In this document: positions 9,578-17,745 of the stretch, one piece after another
Layout: every line of letters begins with the position of its first letter
Numbering within the stretch: the stretch's first letter is position 1
Origin: Azonexus sp. R2A61
Lineage (GTDB): Bacteria; Pseudomonadota; Gammaproteobacteria; Burkholderiales; Rhodocyclaceae
DNA length: 64,000 nucleotides
Reading direction: 5' to 3'
Assembly: GCF_021401135.1 (NCBI RefSeq)
Contig: NZ_JACBFO010000003.1
Location: 496,001 to 560,000, forward strand
The notes under the pieces: generated by a model
Database searches by the model: none
What the model saw: the letters and a program-made list of their open reading frames with translations, nothing else
What the model was told of the DNA's origin: nothing
Position numbers and translations under genes: made by a program

Positions 9578-10171
9578 GTGCATGCGAGCGTGAAATTCCT
9601 GTTGATCGGGCTGTCGACCGCAACATTGCTCGGCGCGTGTGCGAGCAAGTCCTATGTCGTGCTGCTCGACAGTCCGGACGGCAGCACCGGCAAGGTCGTG
9701 GTGCATGGGAGCAAGGGCGAACAGGTGATCGAGCGTGCCGGTTACGGGGCGACGCTCGACGGGGCGGCGCCCGCCCGCGAAATTGCCGGCGAACAGATTC
9801 GTCAGGATTTCGGCCCGGCGATGGCCGCCCGGCCGATGATTCCCGAGCGCTACCAGCTGTATTTCGATAGCGGCGGGACCCGGCTAACCGCAGCGTCGCA
9901 GGCGCTGCTGCCCAAGGTCGTCGAGGCAGCCGCGCGGCGGCCGGCGGTCGATGTGTCGATCATCGGTCACACCGATACCGTCGGCCGGCCCGACGAGAAC
10001 GAGGCGCTGGCGTTGAAGCGGGCGCAGGCGGTGGCGGAACTGATGCGCAGCAAGGGACTCCAGTTCCATGCCTTGAGCGTCGAGTCGCACGGTGAGCGCA
10101 ATCTGCTGATCAAGACCGCCGACGAGGTTGCCGAGCCGAAAAATCGTCGCGTCGAGATTTCGCTGCGCTGA
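9578..10171 (+). CDS. OmpA-domain lipoprotein (locus A)
   Basis: 197 residues. The signal ends in a lipobox (L-G-A-C), so the mature Cys is lipidated and the protein probably sits in the outer membrane. An uncharacterised linker is followed by an OmpA C-terminal peptidoglycan-binding domain: YFDSGGTRLTAAS, VSIIGHTDTVGRPDENEAL, LKRAQAVAELM and EPKNRRVEI. I chose the GTG at 9578, which has GAGGAG seven bases before it; the upstream continuation of the frame lies inside the fecR-like gene. Tight coupling to that gene suggests the two act together at the envelope. Paralogue at 28,032. Confidence 0.85.
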   Translation: MHASVKFLLIGLSTATLLGACASKSYVVLLDSPDGSTGKVVVHGSKGEQVIERAGYGATLDGAAPAREIAGEQIRQDFGPAMAARPMIPERYQLYFDSGGTRLTAASQALLPKVVEAAARRPAVDVSIIGHTDTVGRPDENEALALKRAQAVAELMRSKGLQFHALSVESHGERNLLIKTADEVAEPKNRRVEISLR

Positions 10172-10212
10172 TTTGCGCCCGATCGTCAGCCCTCGTTTCC
10201 GCGGAGCGCATC

Positions 10213-13197
10213 ATGCCGGTCAAATATCAGTTCCGCTTCCAGTACTGGGTGCTCGGCATTCTGGTCGCGGCCGTGCTCGGGGCGACCGTCGCCTTCCTGT
10301 CGGCGGTTCTCGGCAAGTTCCGGGCAATGGCCGAGGAGAACGCCCAGGAGCGTTTTTCGCTGATTGCCGACCAGGCCATTCTGGCGACCGACAACCTGCT
10401 CGTCTCGGTCGGCCGCATCGTCACCCGGCAGGCCAGCGATAGCCGTCTGCGTAACGCCGACGGGCAGATCAACGCCGAAGGCGCGATTCCGTCGCTGATT
10501 GCTTCGCTGGCGGTCAATCCGGACATCTACGGCCAGTATTTCGGTCTGGCCGACGAGCGTTTCGTCCAGGTGCTTGCCATTCGCGAGTTGCCGCAGGCTG
10601 CCGCATCCGTGGCGGGGCCGCCGGCCAGCTGGTTCGCCGTGCGGCGGATTTTCGGGGCGGCGGCGCGCCGGGAGCATTGGGAATATCTCGGGCACAATCG
10701 CGAATTGCTGGGCAGTCGGGATGCGCCGGCCGAGTTCCGGCCGACCGGCCGGCCGTGGTACCGGGCGGCAATTGCCAGCAACGGGCCGACGGTGACGCCG
10801 CCCTACCTGTTCGCGTCCACCGGCCAGCTGGGCGTCACCGTGGCGCAGTCGCTGGTCGGGGGCGGTGGCGTTTTCGGTGTCGACATCGGCCTGTCCGGGC
10901 TCAATGAATTCCTCGGGCGGCTGGCCTTGTCGCCGAATGCGGCGATTGCGCTGCTCGATGCCGGCGGGCGGGTCATCGCGTTCAGCGGGCGCGGGCGTTT
11001 TTCGACCATCCTGGCGCCGGCCTTGCATCCAATGTCGGAAATCGACGATCCGGCCTTGCGTGGCGCGGCACGGCACGCGGCGACCGATCAACCGACGACG
11101 GTCAGCCTGCCGACGGCGGAGGGCGATCGCGCTTTCGTGCTGGTGCGCCGCCAGGCCGAACCATTGCCGGGCGCTGCGTTTACCGTGGTGACCCTGGCGC
11201 CGCTCAGCGATTTTTCCGGACCGATCGACCGGGCGCGTCAGGATGTCCTGCTGGTCTGCGCCCTGATCCTGCTTTTTCTGGTCCCGCTGTCCTTGCTCGG
11301 TTCGCGGCGTGTCGTACATGCCCTGACCGTGCTGGCGCGCAACTCGGAGCGCCTGAAACGCCTGGATTTTTCGAGCGAACCCGAACAGCCGGCATCGCTG
11401 CTATATGAAATCAACGCGTTGGGCGACGCCCAGATTGTCATGCAGCGCTCGATCCGCGACCGTACCGAAGCCCTGCACATCGCCCGGGAAAAGCTCGAAC
11501 GCCTGGTCGAGAACGGGCTGATGCTGGCCCGCGAGCAGAATCGCGAGACGCTGCTGCGGCACATTCTCGATGGTGCGCAGGAAATTTCGCATTGCGCGGC
11601 GGCGACGCTGTTCCTGAAAACCGATCACGACACGCTGCGTTTCGCGCTGCGCACGGCCAGTGACGAACTGCACGACTTCGAGGTGCCGCTGCACGACCCG
11701 AAGGATGGCAAACCGGCCAGCGGTTACGTGTCGAGCCATGTTGCGCTGAACAACGAAACGGTGGTGATCGACGACGTCTATGCCGAAACCCGCTTCGACC
11801 TGTCCGGCACCAAGCGTTTCAGCGAGGAGAGCGGCCTGCGGACCGTCTCGATGCTGACCGTCCCGCTGTCGCCGCGCGACGGCGAGGTGATCGGCGTGCT
11901 GCAACTGATGAATGCGCTCGATCCGGCAACCGGTGAGGTCATTCCTTTTCCGCGCGACCTGATCCGCTTTGTCGAGGCGCTCGCCGCACAGTCGGCGATC
12001 ACGCTCGAGAACATGAATCTGCTCGAAGCCCAGCGGCAATTGATGGATGCGCTGATCAAGCTGATCGCCGGCGCCATCGATGCCAAGAGCGCTTATACCG
12101 GCGGCCATTGCGAGCGGGTGCCCGAACTGGCGATGATGCTCGCCCGCGAGGCTTGTGCGGTCGACCACGGTCCGCTGGCAGATTTCGCCTTCGGCAGCGA
12201 CGAGGCGTGGCGCGAATTCCGCATCGGTGCCTGGCTGCACGACTGCGGCAAGGTGACGACGCCGGAGTACGTGGTCGACAAGGCGACCAAACTGGAGACC
12301 CTCTACAACCGCATTCACGAAATCCGTACGCGTTTCGAGGTGCTGTTGCGCGACGCCGAGATCGAGCGCCTGCAGGCCATTCACGAGCGGGGCGAGCCGC
12401 GTGCCGCGGCCGATGCCCGATTCGCCGGGCTGCGGGCGCAACTGCTCGACGATTTCGCCTTCGTTGCCGAAGCCAACCTCGGCGGCGAATTCATGGCACC
12501 GGAGAAGGTCGACCGCATCCGCGAGATCGCTGGCCGGACCTGGCTGCGTCATTTCGACGACCGACTCGGCCTGTCGCAGGACGAACGCAAGCGGCGCGGC
12601 GATGCTGCGGTCGACCTGCCGGTCCGGGAAAATCTGCTGGCCGACCAGCCCTGGCATGTCTTGCCGCGCGAGTGCGACAACCCGGCCTATGCCGCAGAAC
12701 ATGGCTGGCAGGTCAAGGTGCCGGACAACCTGTACAACTTCGGCGAGGTTTACAACCTGGCGATCGGCCGCGGAACCTTGACCGAGGAAGAGCGTTTCAA
12801 GATCAACGAACACATCATCCAGACCATCCTGATGCTCGAACGCCTGCCGTTGCCGCCGTCGCTGGCGCGCGTGCCGGAATACGCCGGCACCCATCACGAG
12901 ACCTTGATCGGCAGCGGTTATCCGCGCCGGCTGGATGCCTCGCAGTTGTCGGTGCCGTCGCGGATCATGGCCATCGCCGACATCTTCGAGGCACTGACGG
13001 CCGCCGACCGGCCCTACAAGTCGGCCAAGACGCTGTCCGAATCGATCCGCATCCTGTCTTTCTTCAAGAAGGACAAGCACATCGATCCGGTGCTGTTCGA
13101 CCTGTTCCTGACTTCCGGCGTCTATCTCGAATACGCCAGGCGTTACCTGAAACCGGCGCAGATCGACGAGGTCGATATCGCCGCCTATCTGGGCTGA
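10213..13197 (+). CDS. Cache-GAF-HD-GYP signalling protein with insertion in the HD domain
   Basis: 994 residues. A membrane helix (about 10-30), a periplasmic double-Cache-like sensor (RPTGRPWYRAAI and PYLFASTGQLGVTVAQSL are seen), a second helix near 345, a GAF domain at about 430-600, then an HD-GYP domain. HDCGK lies near residue 675, HHET near 894 and the GYP motif (SGYPRRLD) a few residues later. Between them sits an insert of about 150 residues that standard HD-GYP domains lack. HD-GYP enzymes hydrolyse c-di-GMP. It lies about 40 bases after the OmpA lipoprotein on the same strand and may belong to the same operon. Confidence 0.88.
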   Translation: MPVKYQFRFQYWVLGILVAAVLGATVAFLSAVLGKFRAMAEENAQERFSLIADQAILATDNLLVSVGRIVTRQASDSRLRNADGQINAEGAIPSLIASLAVNPDIYGQYFGLADERFVQVLAIRELPQAAASVAGPPASWFAVRRIFGAAARREHWEYLGHNRELLGSRDAPAEFRPTGRPWYRAAIASNGPTVTPPYLFASTGQLGVTVAQSLVGGGGVFGVDIGLSGLNEFLGRLALSPNAAIALLDAGGRVIAFSGRGRFSTILAPALHPMSEIDDPALRGAARHAATDQPTTVSLPTAEGDRAFVLVRRQAEPLPGAAFTVVTLAPLSDFSGPIDRARQDVLLVCALILLFLVPLSLLGSRRVVHALTVLARNSERLKRLDFSSEPEQPASLLYEINALGDAQIVMQRSIRDRTEALHIAREKLERLVENGLMLAREQNRETLLRHILDGAQEISHCAAATLFLKTDHDTLRFALRTASDELHDFEVPLHDPKDGKPASGYVSSHVALNNETVVIDDVYAETRFDLSGTKRFSEESGLRTVSMLTVPLSPRDGEVIGVLQLMNALDPATGEVIPFPRDLIRFVEALAAQSAITLENMNLLEAQRQLMDALIKLIAGAIDAKSAYTGGHCERVPELAMMLAREACAVDHGPLADFAFGSDEAWREFRIGAWLHDCGKVTTPEYVVDKATKLETLYNRIHEIRTRFEVLLRDAEIERLQAIHERGEPRAAADARFAGLRAQLLDDFAFVAEANLGGEFMAPEKVDRIREIAGRTWLRHFDDRLGLSQDERKRRGDAAVDLPVRENLLADQPWHVLPRECDNPAYAAEHGWQVKVPDNLYNFGEVYNLAIGRGTLTEEERFKINEHIIQTILMLERLPLPPSLARVPEYAGTHHETLIGSGYPRRLDASQLSVPSRIMAIADIFEALTAADRPYKSAKTLSESIRILSFFKKDKHIDPVLFDLFLTSGVYLEYARRYLKPAQIDEVDIAAYLG

Positions 13198-13200
13198 GTC

Positions 13201-14502
13201 TCAACCGGCCCGCAGCGTCAGCCGGGCGATCAGCCCGCCGCCGGTGTTGGGCAGCAGGCTCAGGCTGCCGTCGTGCAGTCGGGCGGTGCGCTCGACGATG
13301 GCCAGGCCGAGGCCGGTGCCGGTGGCGTTGGTGCGTGCGTCTTCCAGGCGGGTGAACGGCCGTTTCAGGCGTTCTTCCTGATCGGCCGGAATACCCGGTC
13401 CGCGGTCGGCAATATCGATGATGAGCTGTCGCTCATCCCGGCGTGCGCTCAGCCGGGTGGCACCGCCGGCGTATTTCCAGGCATTGTCGATCAGGTTGGT
13501 GACGGCGCGGGTCAGGGCCTTCGGCCGGACGACTGCGGTCGACACGCCGGCGATGTCGATTTCCAGCGGCCGACCGATCGCTGCCTGACGTTCGCCGATC
13601 GACGACAGCAGGGCGGCCAGGTCGGTTGCCACCGGCGCCTCGCCGGAATCGGCACGGGCATAATCCATGAACTGGGAAATCACCGCTTCCATCTGCTCGA
13701 TATCGGCGACGATGCCCTGGCGGGCATTGTCGTCGGCGACACTCAGTTCGGCTTCCAGGCGCAGGCGGGTCAGCGGCGTGCGCAGATCGTGCGAGATGCC
13801 GGCCAGGACTTCCGAGCGATCGCGTTCGTGACGTTCGAGATCCTTGGCCATGGTGTTGAAGGCGTGCGCCAGCTCGCGGATTTCCAGCGCGCCGTCCTCG
13901 GGCAGCGGCTCCGGCATCCGGCCCTGGCCGACGGCCCGCGCCGAGCGCGCCATCGCTTTCAGCGGCCGGCTGATCCGCGAGGCGATCAACCAGGCGAAGA
14001 GCAGGGCGAGGACGACGGCCAGGCCAGCCCAGCTCAGCCAGCGCGTGGCAAAACTGCGGGTGACCCGTTCGCGCGGCATGACCATCCAGTATTCGTCGTC
14101 GTCCCGGTCGTCCAGCCGGAAGCTGACCCACAGCCCCTGCTCGCCGTTGACCTCGCTGGCCACCCGGGTCTGCGGACCGAGCCGGCGGACGATGTTTTCG
14201 CGCATCAGCACGTGAAAGCGCGAATCCTCGGGAATGCCGACGACCTTGTCGTCTTCCTCGACCGGCAGCAGCCGGATGCCTTCGCGTGACGAGAATTCGG
14301 CGAACAGACCGGGCCGCTTGGCCGGCGTCGCGGCGAACAGCGAGGCGCGGATCAGGTTGACCGTCGAGGTGGCCAGCGATGCCGCTTCGCGGGCCCGCGG
14401 TTCGGCATCGATGTGGCTGAACAGCGCCAGCCAGCCGACGGTGCTGGCCAGCACCAGCGTCGCCAGCAGCAGAAAGGTGCGGACCAGCAGCGAACGGGGC
14501 AT
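13201..14502 (-). CDS. envZ: EnvZ-type sensor histidine kinase
   Basis: 433 residues. Membrane segments at about 9-28 and 155-175 flank a periplasmic loop of about 125 residues; a HAMP domain (SRPLKAMARSARAVG) follows, then the HisKA motif AGISHDLRTPLTR with the phospho-acceptor His at 238. The ATPase part has N (TNLIDNAWKYA), G1 (DRGPGIP) and G2 (GTGLGLAI) boxes, all intact. It follows its response regulator by nine bases on the minus strand. The H-box and the partner's OmpR-like end support EnvZ/OmpR assignment; in this group the pair could sense something other than osmolarity. Confidence 0.9.
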   Translation of the reverse strand: MPRSLLVRTFLLLATLVLASTVGWLALFSHIDAEPRAREAASLATSTVNLIRASLFAATPAKRPGLFAEFSSREGIRLLPVEEDDKVVGIPEDSRFHVLMRENIVRRLGPQTRVASEVNGEQGLWVSFRLDDRDDDEYWMVMPRERVTRSFATRWLSWAGLAVVLALLFAWLIASRISRPLKAMARSARAVGQGRMPEPLPEDGALEIRELAHAFNTMAKDLERHERDRSEVLAGISHDLRTPLTRLRLEAELSVADDNARQGIVADIEQMEAVISQFMDYARADSGEAPVATDLAALLSSIGERQAAIGRPLEIDIAGVSTAVVRPKALTRAVTNLIDNAWKYAGGATRLSARRDERQLIIDIADRGPGIPADQEERLKRPFTRLEDARTNATGTGLGLAIVERTARLHDGSLSLLPNTGGGLIARLTLRAG

Positions 14503-14511
14503 CGCCGGCGC

Positions 14512-15243
14512 TCAGGCCTCGCGCGCCGTGCCGTCCGGCACGAACACGTAGCCGAAGCCCCAGACCGTCTGCAGATAACGCGGTTGCGAAGGGTCGGGCT
14601 CGACCAGCTTGCGCAGCCGCGACACCTGCACATCGATGGCCCGGTCGAACGGGCCCTGTTCGCGGCCGCGCGCCAGCGTCATCAGCTTGTCGCGCGACAG
14701 GGGTTGGCGCGGATGCTGGAGCAACACCTTGAGTACGGCGAACTCGCCGGTGGTCAGCGACAGCGTTTCGTCGCCGCGCTTCAGCGTACGGGCGGCAAAA
14801 TCCACCTCGACCTGGCCGAAGCGGGCCGTTTCCTGCGTTTCCTCCGGCGCGCCCGGCGGGGCGCTGACCTGGCGGCGCAGTACGGCATGGATGCGGGCCA
14901 GCAGTTCGCGCGGGTTGAACGGCTTGGGCAGATAGTCGTCGGCCCCCATCTCCAGCCCGACGATCCGATCGACTTCGTCGCCCTTGGCGGTCAGCATGAT
15001 GATCGGCGTACGGTCGTTCTGGCCGCGCAACCGGCGGCAGATCGACAGGCCGTCCTCGCTCGGCAGCATCAGGTCGAGGACGATCAGGTGGTAATGCTCC
15101 CGGCTGCGTGCCTTGTCCATCTGCACGGCGTCGCCGACGGCCTTGACCGAGAAGCCCTGTTCGCCGAGATAGCGGGTCAGCAGGTCGCGCAGGCGGGCGT
15201 CGTCATCGACGACAAGGATGTGTTGCTGGCTGTTTTCTGTCAT
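14512..15243 (-). CDS. ompR: OmpR-type response regulator
   Basis: 243 residues. Receiver domain: acidic pocket VVDDDARLR (11-19), phospho-acceptor Asp57 in VLDLMLPSEDG, Thr in MLTAKGDE and Lys in YLPKPFNPRELLARI. The C-terminal winged helix ends in QTVWGFGYVFVPDG, almost the E. coli OmpR ending. It is the first gene of a two-gene operon with the kinase. It is divergent from a small secreted LPPDER-repeat protein, a plausible but unproven target. Confidence 0.93.
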   Translation of the reverse strand: MTENSQQHILVVDDDARLRDLLTRYLGEQGFSVKAVGDAVQMDKARSREHYHLIVLDLMLPSEDGLSICRRLRGQNDRTPIIMLTAKGDEVDRIVGLEMGADDYLPKPFNPRELLARIHAVLRRQVSAPPGAPEETQETARFGQVEVDFAARTLKRGDETLSLTTGEFAVLKVLLQHPRQPLSRDKLMTLARGREQGPFDRAIDVQVSRLRKLVEPDPSQPRYLQTVWGFGYVFVPDGTAREA

Positions 15244-15388
15244 GGCGCTAGCTTAAGGGCGGTGGCGAAAGGAATGCGGCGAAATGGTAACAAAGCTTGG
15301 CCGCCAGTCGTTGCCGAAACATCTCCTTACACACTGTCCGGGCACGGTGCGGTCCTTGCCGGGACAATGCAGGCTGTGTACAACCGGT

Positions 15389-15394
15389 TAGAAT
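15389..15394 (+). promoter_or_regulatory. Candidate -10 box (TAGAAT) of the secreted LPPDER protein
   Basis: TAGAAT ends eleven bases before the ATG at 15405 and no ribosome-binding site is seen between them, so the mRNA would have almost no leader. No convincing -35 box is visible. Confidence 0.35.
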
Positions 15395-15404
15395 TCCGCC
15401 CGCC

Positions 15405-15737
15405 ATGCATCGTCGCCATTTTCTTGCTTTCCTCGCCATGCTGCTGCCTGCGGCAGGCGTGTTGGCGGAAGGTTGGCACGATCTGCCGCCGGACGAGCGG
15501 CGCGAGATGCGGCGCCAGATGCGCGAACAGTGGGTTCGCGAACGTTACGGCAACGAACGCCCGTTGCCGCCGCCGCCCGGCCATGCCGACCGCCCCGACT
15601 GGCGCAGCCTGCCGCCGGACGAGCGGCAGCGGCTGAAGGACGAAATGCGTCGCCTGCATCGCGAGCGCATTGAAGCGGGCGACGAGCGCGGGCGCGGCGA
15701 GCGTCCGCCACCGCCGCTGCGGCGGCGCGACGACTGA
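15405..15737 (+). CDS. Small secreted Arg-rich protein with LPPDER repeats (DUF3106-like)
   Basis: 110 residues. MHRRHFLAFLAMLLPAAGVLA is a signal peptide cleaved before EGWHD. The mature part has two copies of a W-x-x-LPPDER-x-x-(Arg/Lys-rich helix) unit, at about 24-45 and 66-85, separated by a proline-rich spacer, and an Arg/Pro-rich tail. The pattern recalls DUF3106 and the periplasmic Spy/CpxP-like helical chaperones, but no function is established. The start was chosen because the signal peptide begins here. Divergent from ompR with a 160-base spacer. Confidence 0.65.
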   Translation: MHRRHFLAFLAMLLPAAGVLAEGWHDLPPDERREMRRQMREQWVRERYGNERPLPPPPGHADRPDWRSLPPDERQRLKDEMRRLHRERIEAGDERGRGERPPPPLRRRDD

Positions 15738-15768
15738 TCCCGCAACCGGCGGGCATCGGGGCTTCCGG

Positions 15769-15774
15769 TAGAAT
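15769..15774 (+). promoter_or_regulatory. Candidate -10 box (TAGAAT) of the tsaB operon
   Basis: TAGAAT ends nine bases before the ATG of tsaB. The interval GTCGCCCC holds no Shine-Dalgarno sequence, which again points to a leaderless or nearly leaderless transcript. Confidence 0.4.
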
Positions 15775-15782
15775 GTCGCCCC

Positions 15783-16469
15783 ATGCTGATCCTCGCTCTG
15801 GAAACTTCGACCGAAGCCGGCTCCTGCGCCCTGTGGCAGGACGGTAAGGTCATCGAATGCCGCTGCCCGGCCGGGCAATCCCATTCCGCCACGCTGTTGC
15901 CGCTGGTCCGCGAACTGCTGGCCGAGGCGGCTTGCCGGATCGGCGATCTCGATGCCGTGGCCTTCGGTTGCGGCCCCGGCGCGTTCACCGGTTTGCGCGT
16001 CGCCTGTGCCGCAGCGCAGGGACTGGCCGAAGCCGCCGGCAAGCCGGTCGTGCCGGTGGTCGGCCTGGCGGCGATGGCCGCGGCGGCGGGTGGCGAGCGG
16101 GTGATGACCTTGCTCGACGCGCGCATGGGCGAGGTTTATGCCGCCGTCTGGCAGCGCGCCGGCGATCGCTGGGTCGCCGACGACGGAATTCGCGTCGGCC
16201 CACCGGCCGATCTCTCGCTCGACGGCGATGTGCCGCTGGTTTGCGGCAACGCCTTGTCGGCCTATCCCGAACTGGCTGCGCGGGTGGCCGGGCTCGGCCT
16301 GATGCAGCGCCCGGAGATCCTGCCGGAAGCGGCCTGGATCGCCCGCCTGGCCGTCCCCATGTTGCAGCGGGGCGAGGCCATCGATCCGGCGCAGGCGGCG
16401 CCGTTGTACGTGCGCGACAAGGTCGCCCGCACGGTGGCCGAACGGCTGGCCGACGGGGGCAAGGCTTGA
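15783..16469 (+). CDS. tsaB: tRNA N6-threonylcarbamoyladenosine biosynthesis protein TsaB
   Basis: 228 residues. TsaB is the scaffold partner of TsaD in the t6A37 modification of ANN-decoding tRNAs. The ASKHA-fold N-terminus is clear: LALETSTEAGSCAL, then SHSATLLPLVRELL and GCGPGAFTGLRV (about 60-71), the family hallmark; LLDARMGEVYAA follows. Length is normal. It heads a three-gene operon with rimI and a uracil-DNA glycosylase, joined by overlapping stop and start codons. The tsaB-rimI order is common in proteobacteria. Confidence 0.95.
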   Translation: MLILALETSTEAGSCALWQDGKVIECRCPAGQSHSATLLPLVRELLAEAACRIGDLDAVAFGCGPGAFTGLRVACAAAQGLAEAAGKPVVPVVGLAAMAAAAGGERVMTLLDARMGEVYAAVWQRAGDRWVADDGIRVGPPADLSLDGDVPLVCGNALSAYPELAARVAGLGLMQRPEILPEAAWIARLAVPMLQRGEAIDPAQAAPLYVRDKVARTVAERLADGGKA

Positions 16470-16936
16470 GCGGCGTCGCTTCGCTGAATCTGCCGGTCGA
16501 GTTTTTTCCGATGGCGGCCGGCGACCTGGATGCGGTTGCCGCACTGGAAGCGCAACTGCAGGCCTTTCCCTGGACACGCGGCAATTTTGCCGATTCGCTG
16601 CAGGCCGGCCACAGCGTCTGGGTGGTCCGTATTGGCGGCGAACTGGTGGGGTTCTCGGTCGTCATGGCGGTACTCGACGAAGCGCATCTGCTCAATATCG
16701 GCATTGCACCGCGTCATCAGGGGCTGGGCTTCGGAGCCCGGCTGTTGCGCAACGCGATGGAATGCGCCCGGCTGGGCGGGGCGAACAAGATGTTTCTCGA
16801 AGTGCGGCCGAGCAATGCCCGGGCCGTCGAGCTCTACCAGCATTTCGGATTCCGCCGGATCGGCCTGCGCAAGGGCTACTATCCGGCGCTCGGCGGTCGT
16901 GAGGATGCGCTGATTTTCGACAAGGATTTGCGATGA
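16466..16936 (+). CDS. rimI: Ribosomal-protein-alanine N-acetyltransferase (GNAT)
   Basis: 156 residues from a TTG start whose last bases overlap the tsaB stop (TTGA); GGGGGC precedes it at proper spacing. An ATG at 16,511 is the alternative but would cut the first strand. GNAT fold with acetyl-CoA loop: NIGIAPRHQGLGFGARLL, and the RimI signatures LEVRPSNARAVELYQ and FGFRRIGLRKGYYP. RimI acetylates the N-terminus of ribosomal protein S18. The last bases overlap the next gene's ATG. Confidence 0.92.
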   Translation: MSGVASLNLPVEFFPMAAGDLDAVAALEAQLQAFPWTRGNFADSLQAGHSVWVVRIGGELVGFSVVMAVLDEAHLLNIGIAPRHQGLGFGARLLRNAMECARLGGANKMFLEVRPSNARAVELYQHFGFRRIGLRKGYYPALGGREDALIFDKDLR

Positions 16937-17718
16937 CGCTGAACCGCGAACAGATACTCGCCGAAATGGGCTTCACGCCCCTCTGGGTGCTGCGCGACCG
17001 CGAACCGGGCGTGACGTCGACGGCAGCGGCGAACGCCGACCCGGTCGACGAGATGCCGCCGCTGCCGGCGCCTGCGGTCGACCGGCCGATTTCCCCGGAA
17101 ATCGTGCCGTCGGCCGCGTCGACCGCAGCATTGCCGGTCGATGGGCTGGCTTGGCCGGAACTGACCCGGCGCATCCTCGATTGTCAGGATTGCCCTCTGT
17201 GCCGGCAACGCAAGCAGGCGGTGCCCGGCGTCGGCGATCTCGATCCGGACTGGCTGTTCATCGGCGAAGGGCCGGGGGCGGAAGAGGATGCGCGGGGCGA
17301 GCCTTTCGTCGGCCAGGCCGGCAAGTTGCTCGACGCGATGCTCGATTCGCTGGACATCGCCCGTGGCAACAAGGTGTACATCGCCAATGCGGTGAAGTGC
17401 CGGCCGCCCGGCAACCGTACGCCGGAAGCGGCGGAAATGGCCGCCTGTCGGCCTTATCTGGAACGTCAGGTGGCGTTGTTGAAGCCGAAGATCATCGTGC
17501 TGCTCGGCAAGGCCGCCGTGCATGCGGTGCTCGGCGAGGACAAGCCGCTGGCGGCCATGCGCGGCAAGCGCTTCGAGTACGCGGGAATTCCGGTGACCGT
17601 GACCTATCACCCGGCCTATCTGCTGCGCAACCTGCCGGACAAGGCCAAGGCCTGGGAAGACCTGCTGTTCGCCCGGCGCGTGCTGCGCGAGGCGGCGACG
17701 CCGGCCTTGCCGTTCTGA
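16933..17718 (+). CDS. Family 4 uracil-DNA glycosylase (Fe-S)
   Basis: 261 residues. It removes uracil from DNA. The catalytic domain from about residue 75 shows the 4Fe-4S ligands (CQDCPLC, then CRPPGNRTP and a later Cys in MAACRPYL), motif [17 protein letters not shown] and the C-terminal YHPAYLLRN with the leaving-group His. The first 70 residues are a Pro/Ala-rich, low-conservation extension often seen in this family in betaproteobacteria. Overlaps rimI by ATGA. Confidence 0.9.
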   Translation: MTLNREQILAEMGFTPLWVLRDREPGVTSTAAANADPVDEMPPLPAPAVDRPISPEIVPSAASTAALPVDGLAWPELTRRILDCQDCPLCRQRKQAVPGVGDLDPDWLFIGEGPGAEEDARGEPFVGQAGKLLDAMLDSLDIARGNKVYIANAVKCRPPGNRTPEAAEMAACRPYLERQVALLKPKIIVLLGKAAVHAVLGEDKPLAAMRGKRFEYAGIPVTVTYHPAYLLRNLPDKAKAWEDLLFARRVLREAATPALPF

Positions 17719-17725
17719 CGGTGCG

Positions 17726-17742
17726 GCGGGCGGCAGGCCCGC
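17726..17742. terminator. Hairpin between convergent genes
   Basis: GCGGGC-GGCAG-GCCCGC forms a perfect six-pair stem with a five-base loop in the short gap between the convergent glycosylase and lplT genes. No T-tract follows on either strand, so it may only stop transcription weakly. Confidence 0.35.
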
Positions 17743-17745
17743 AAC

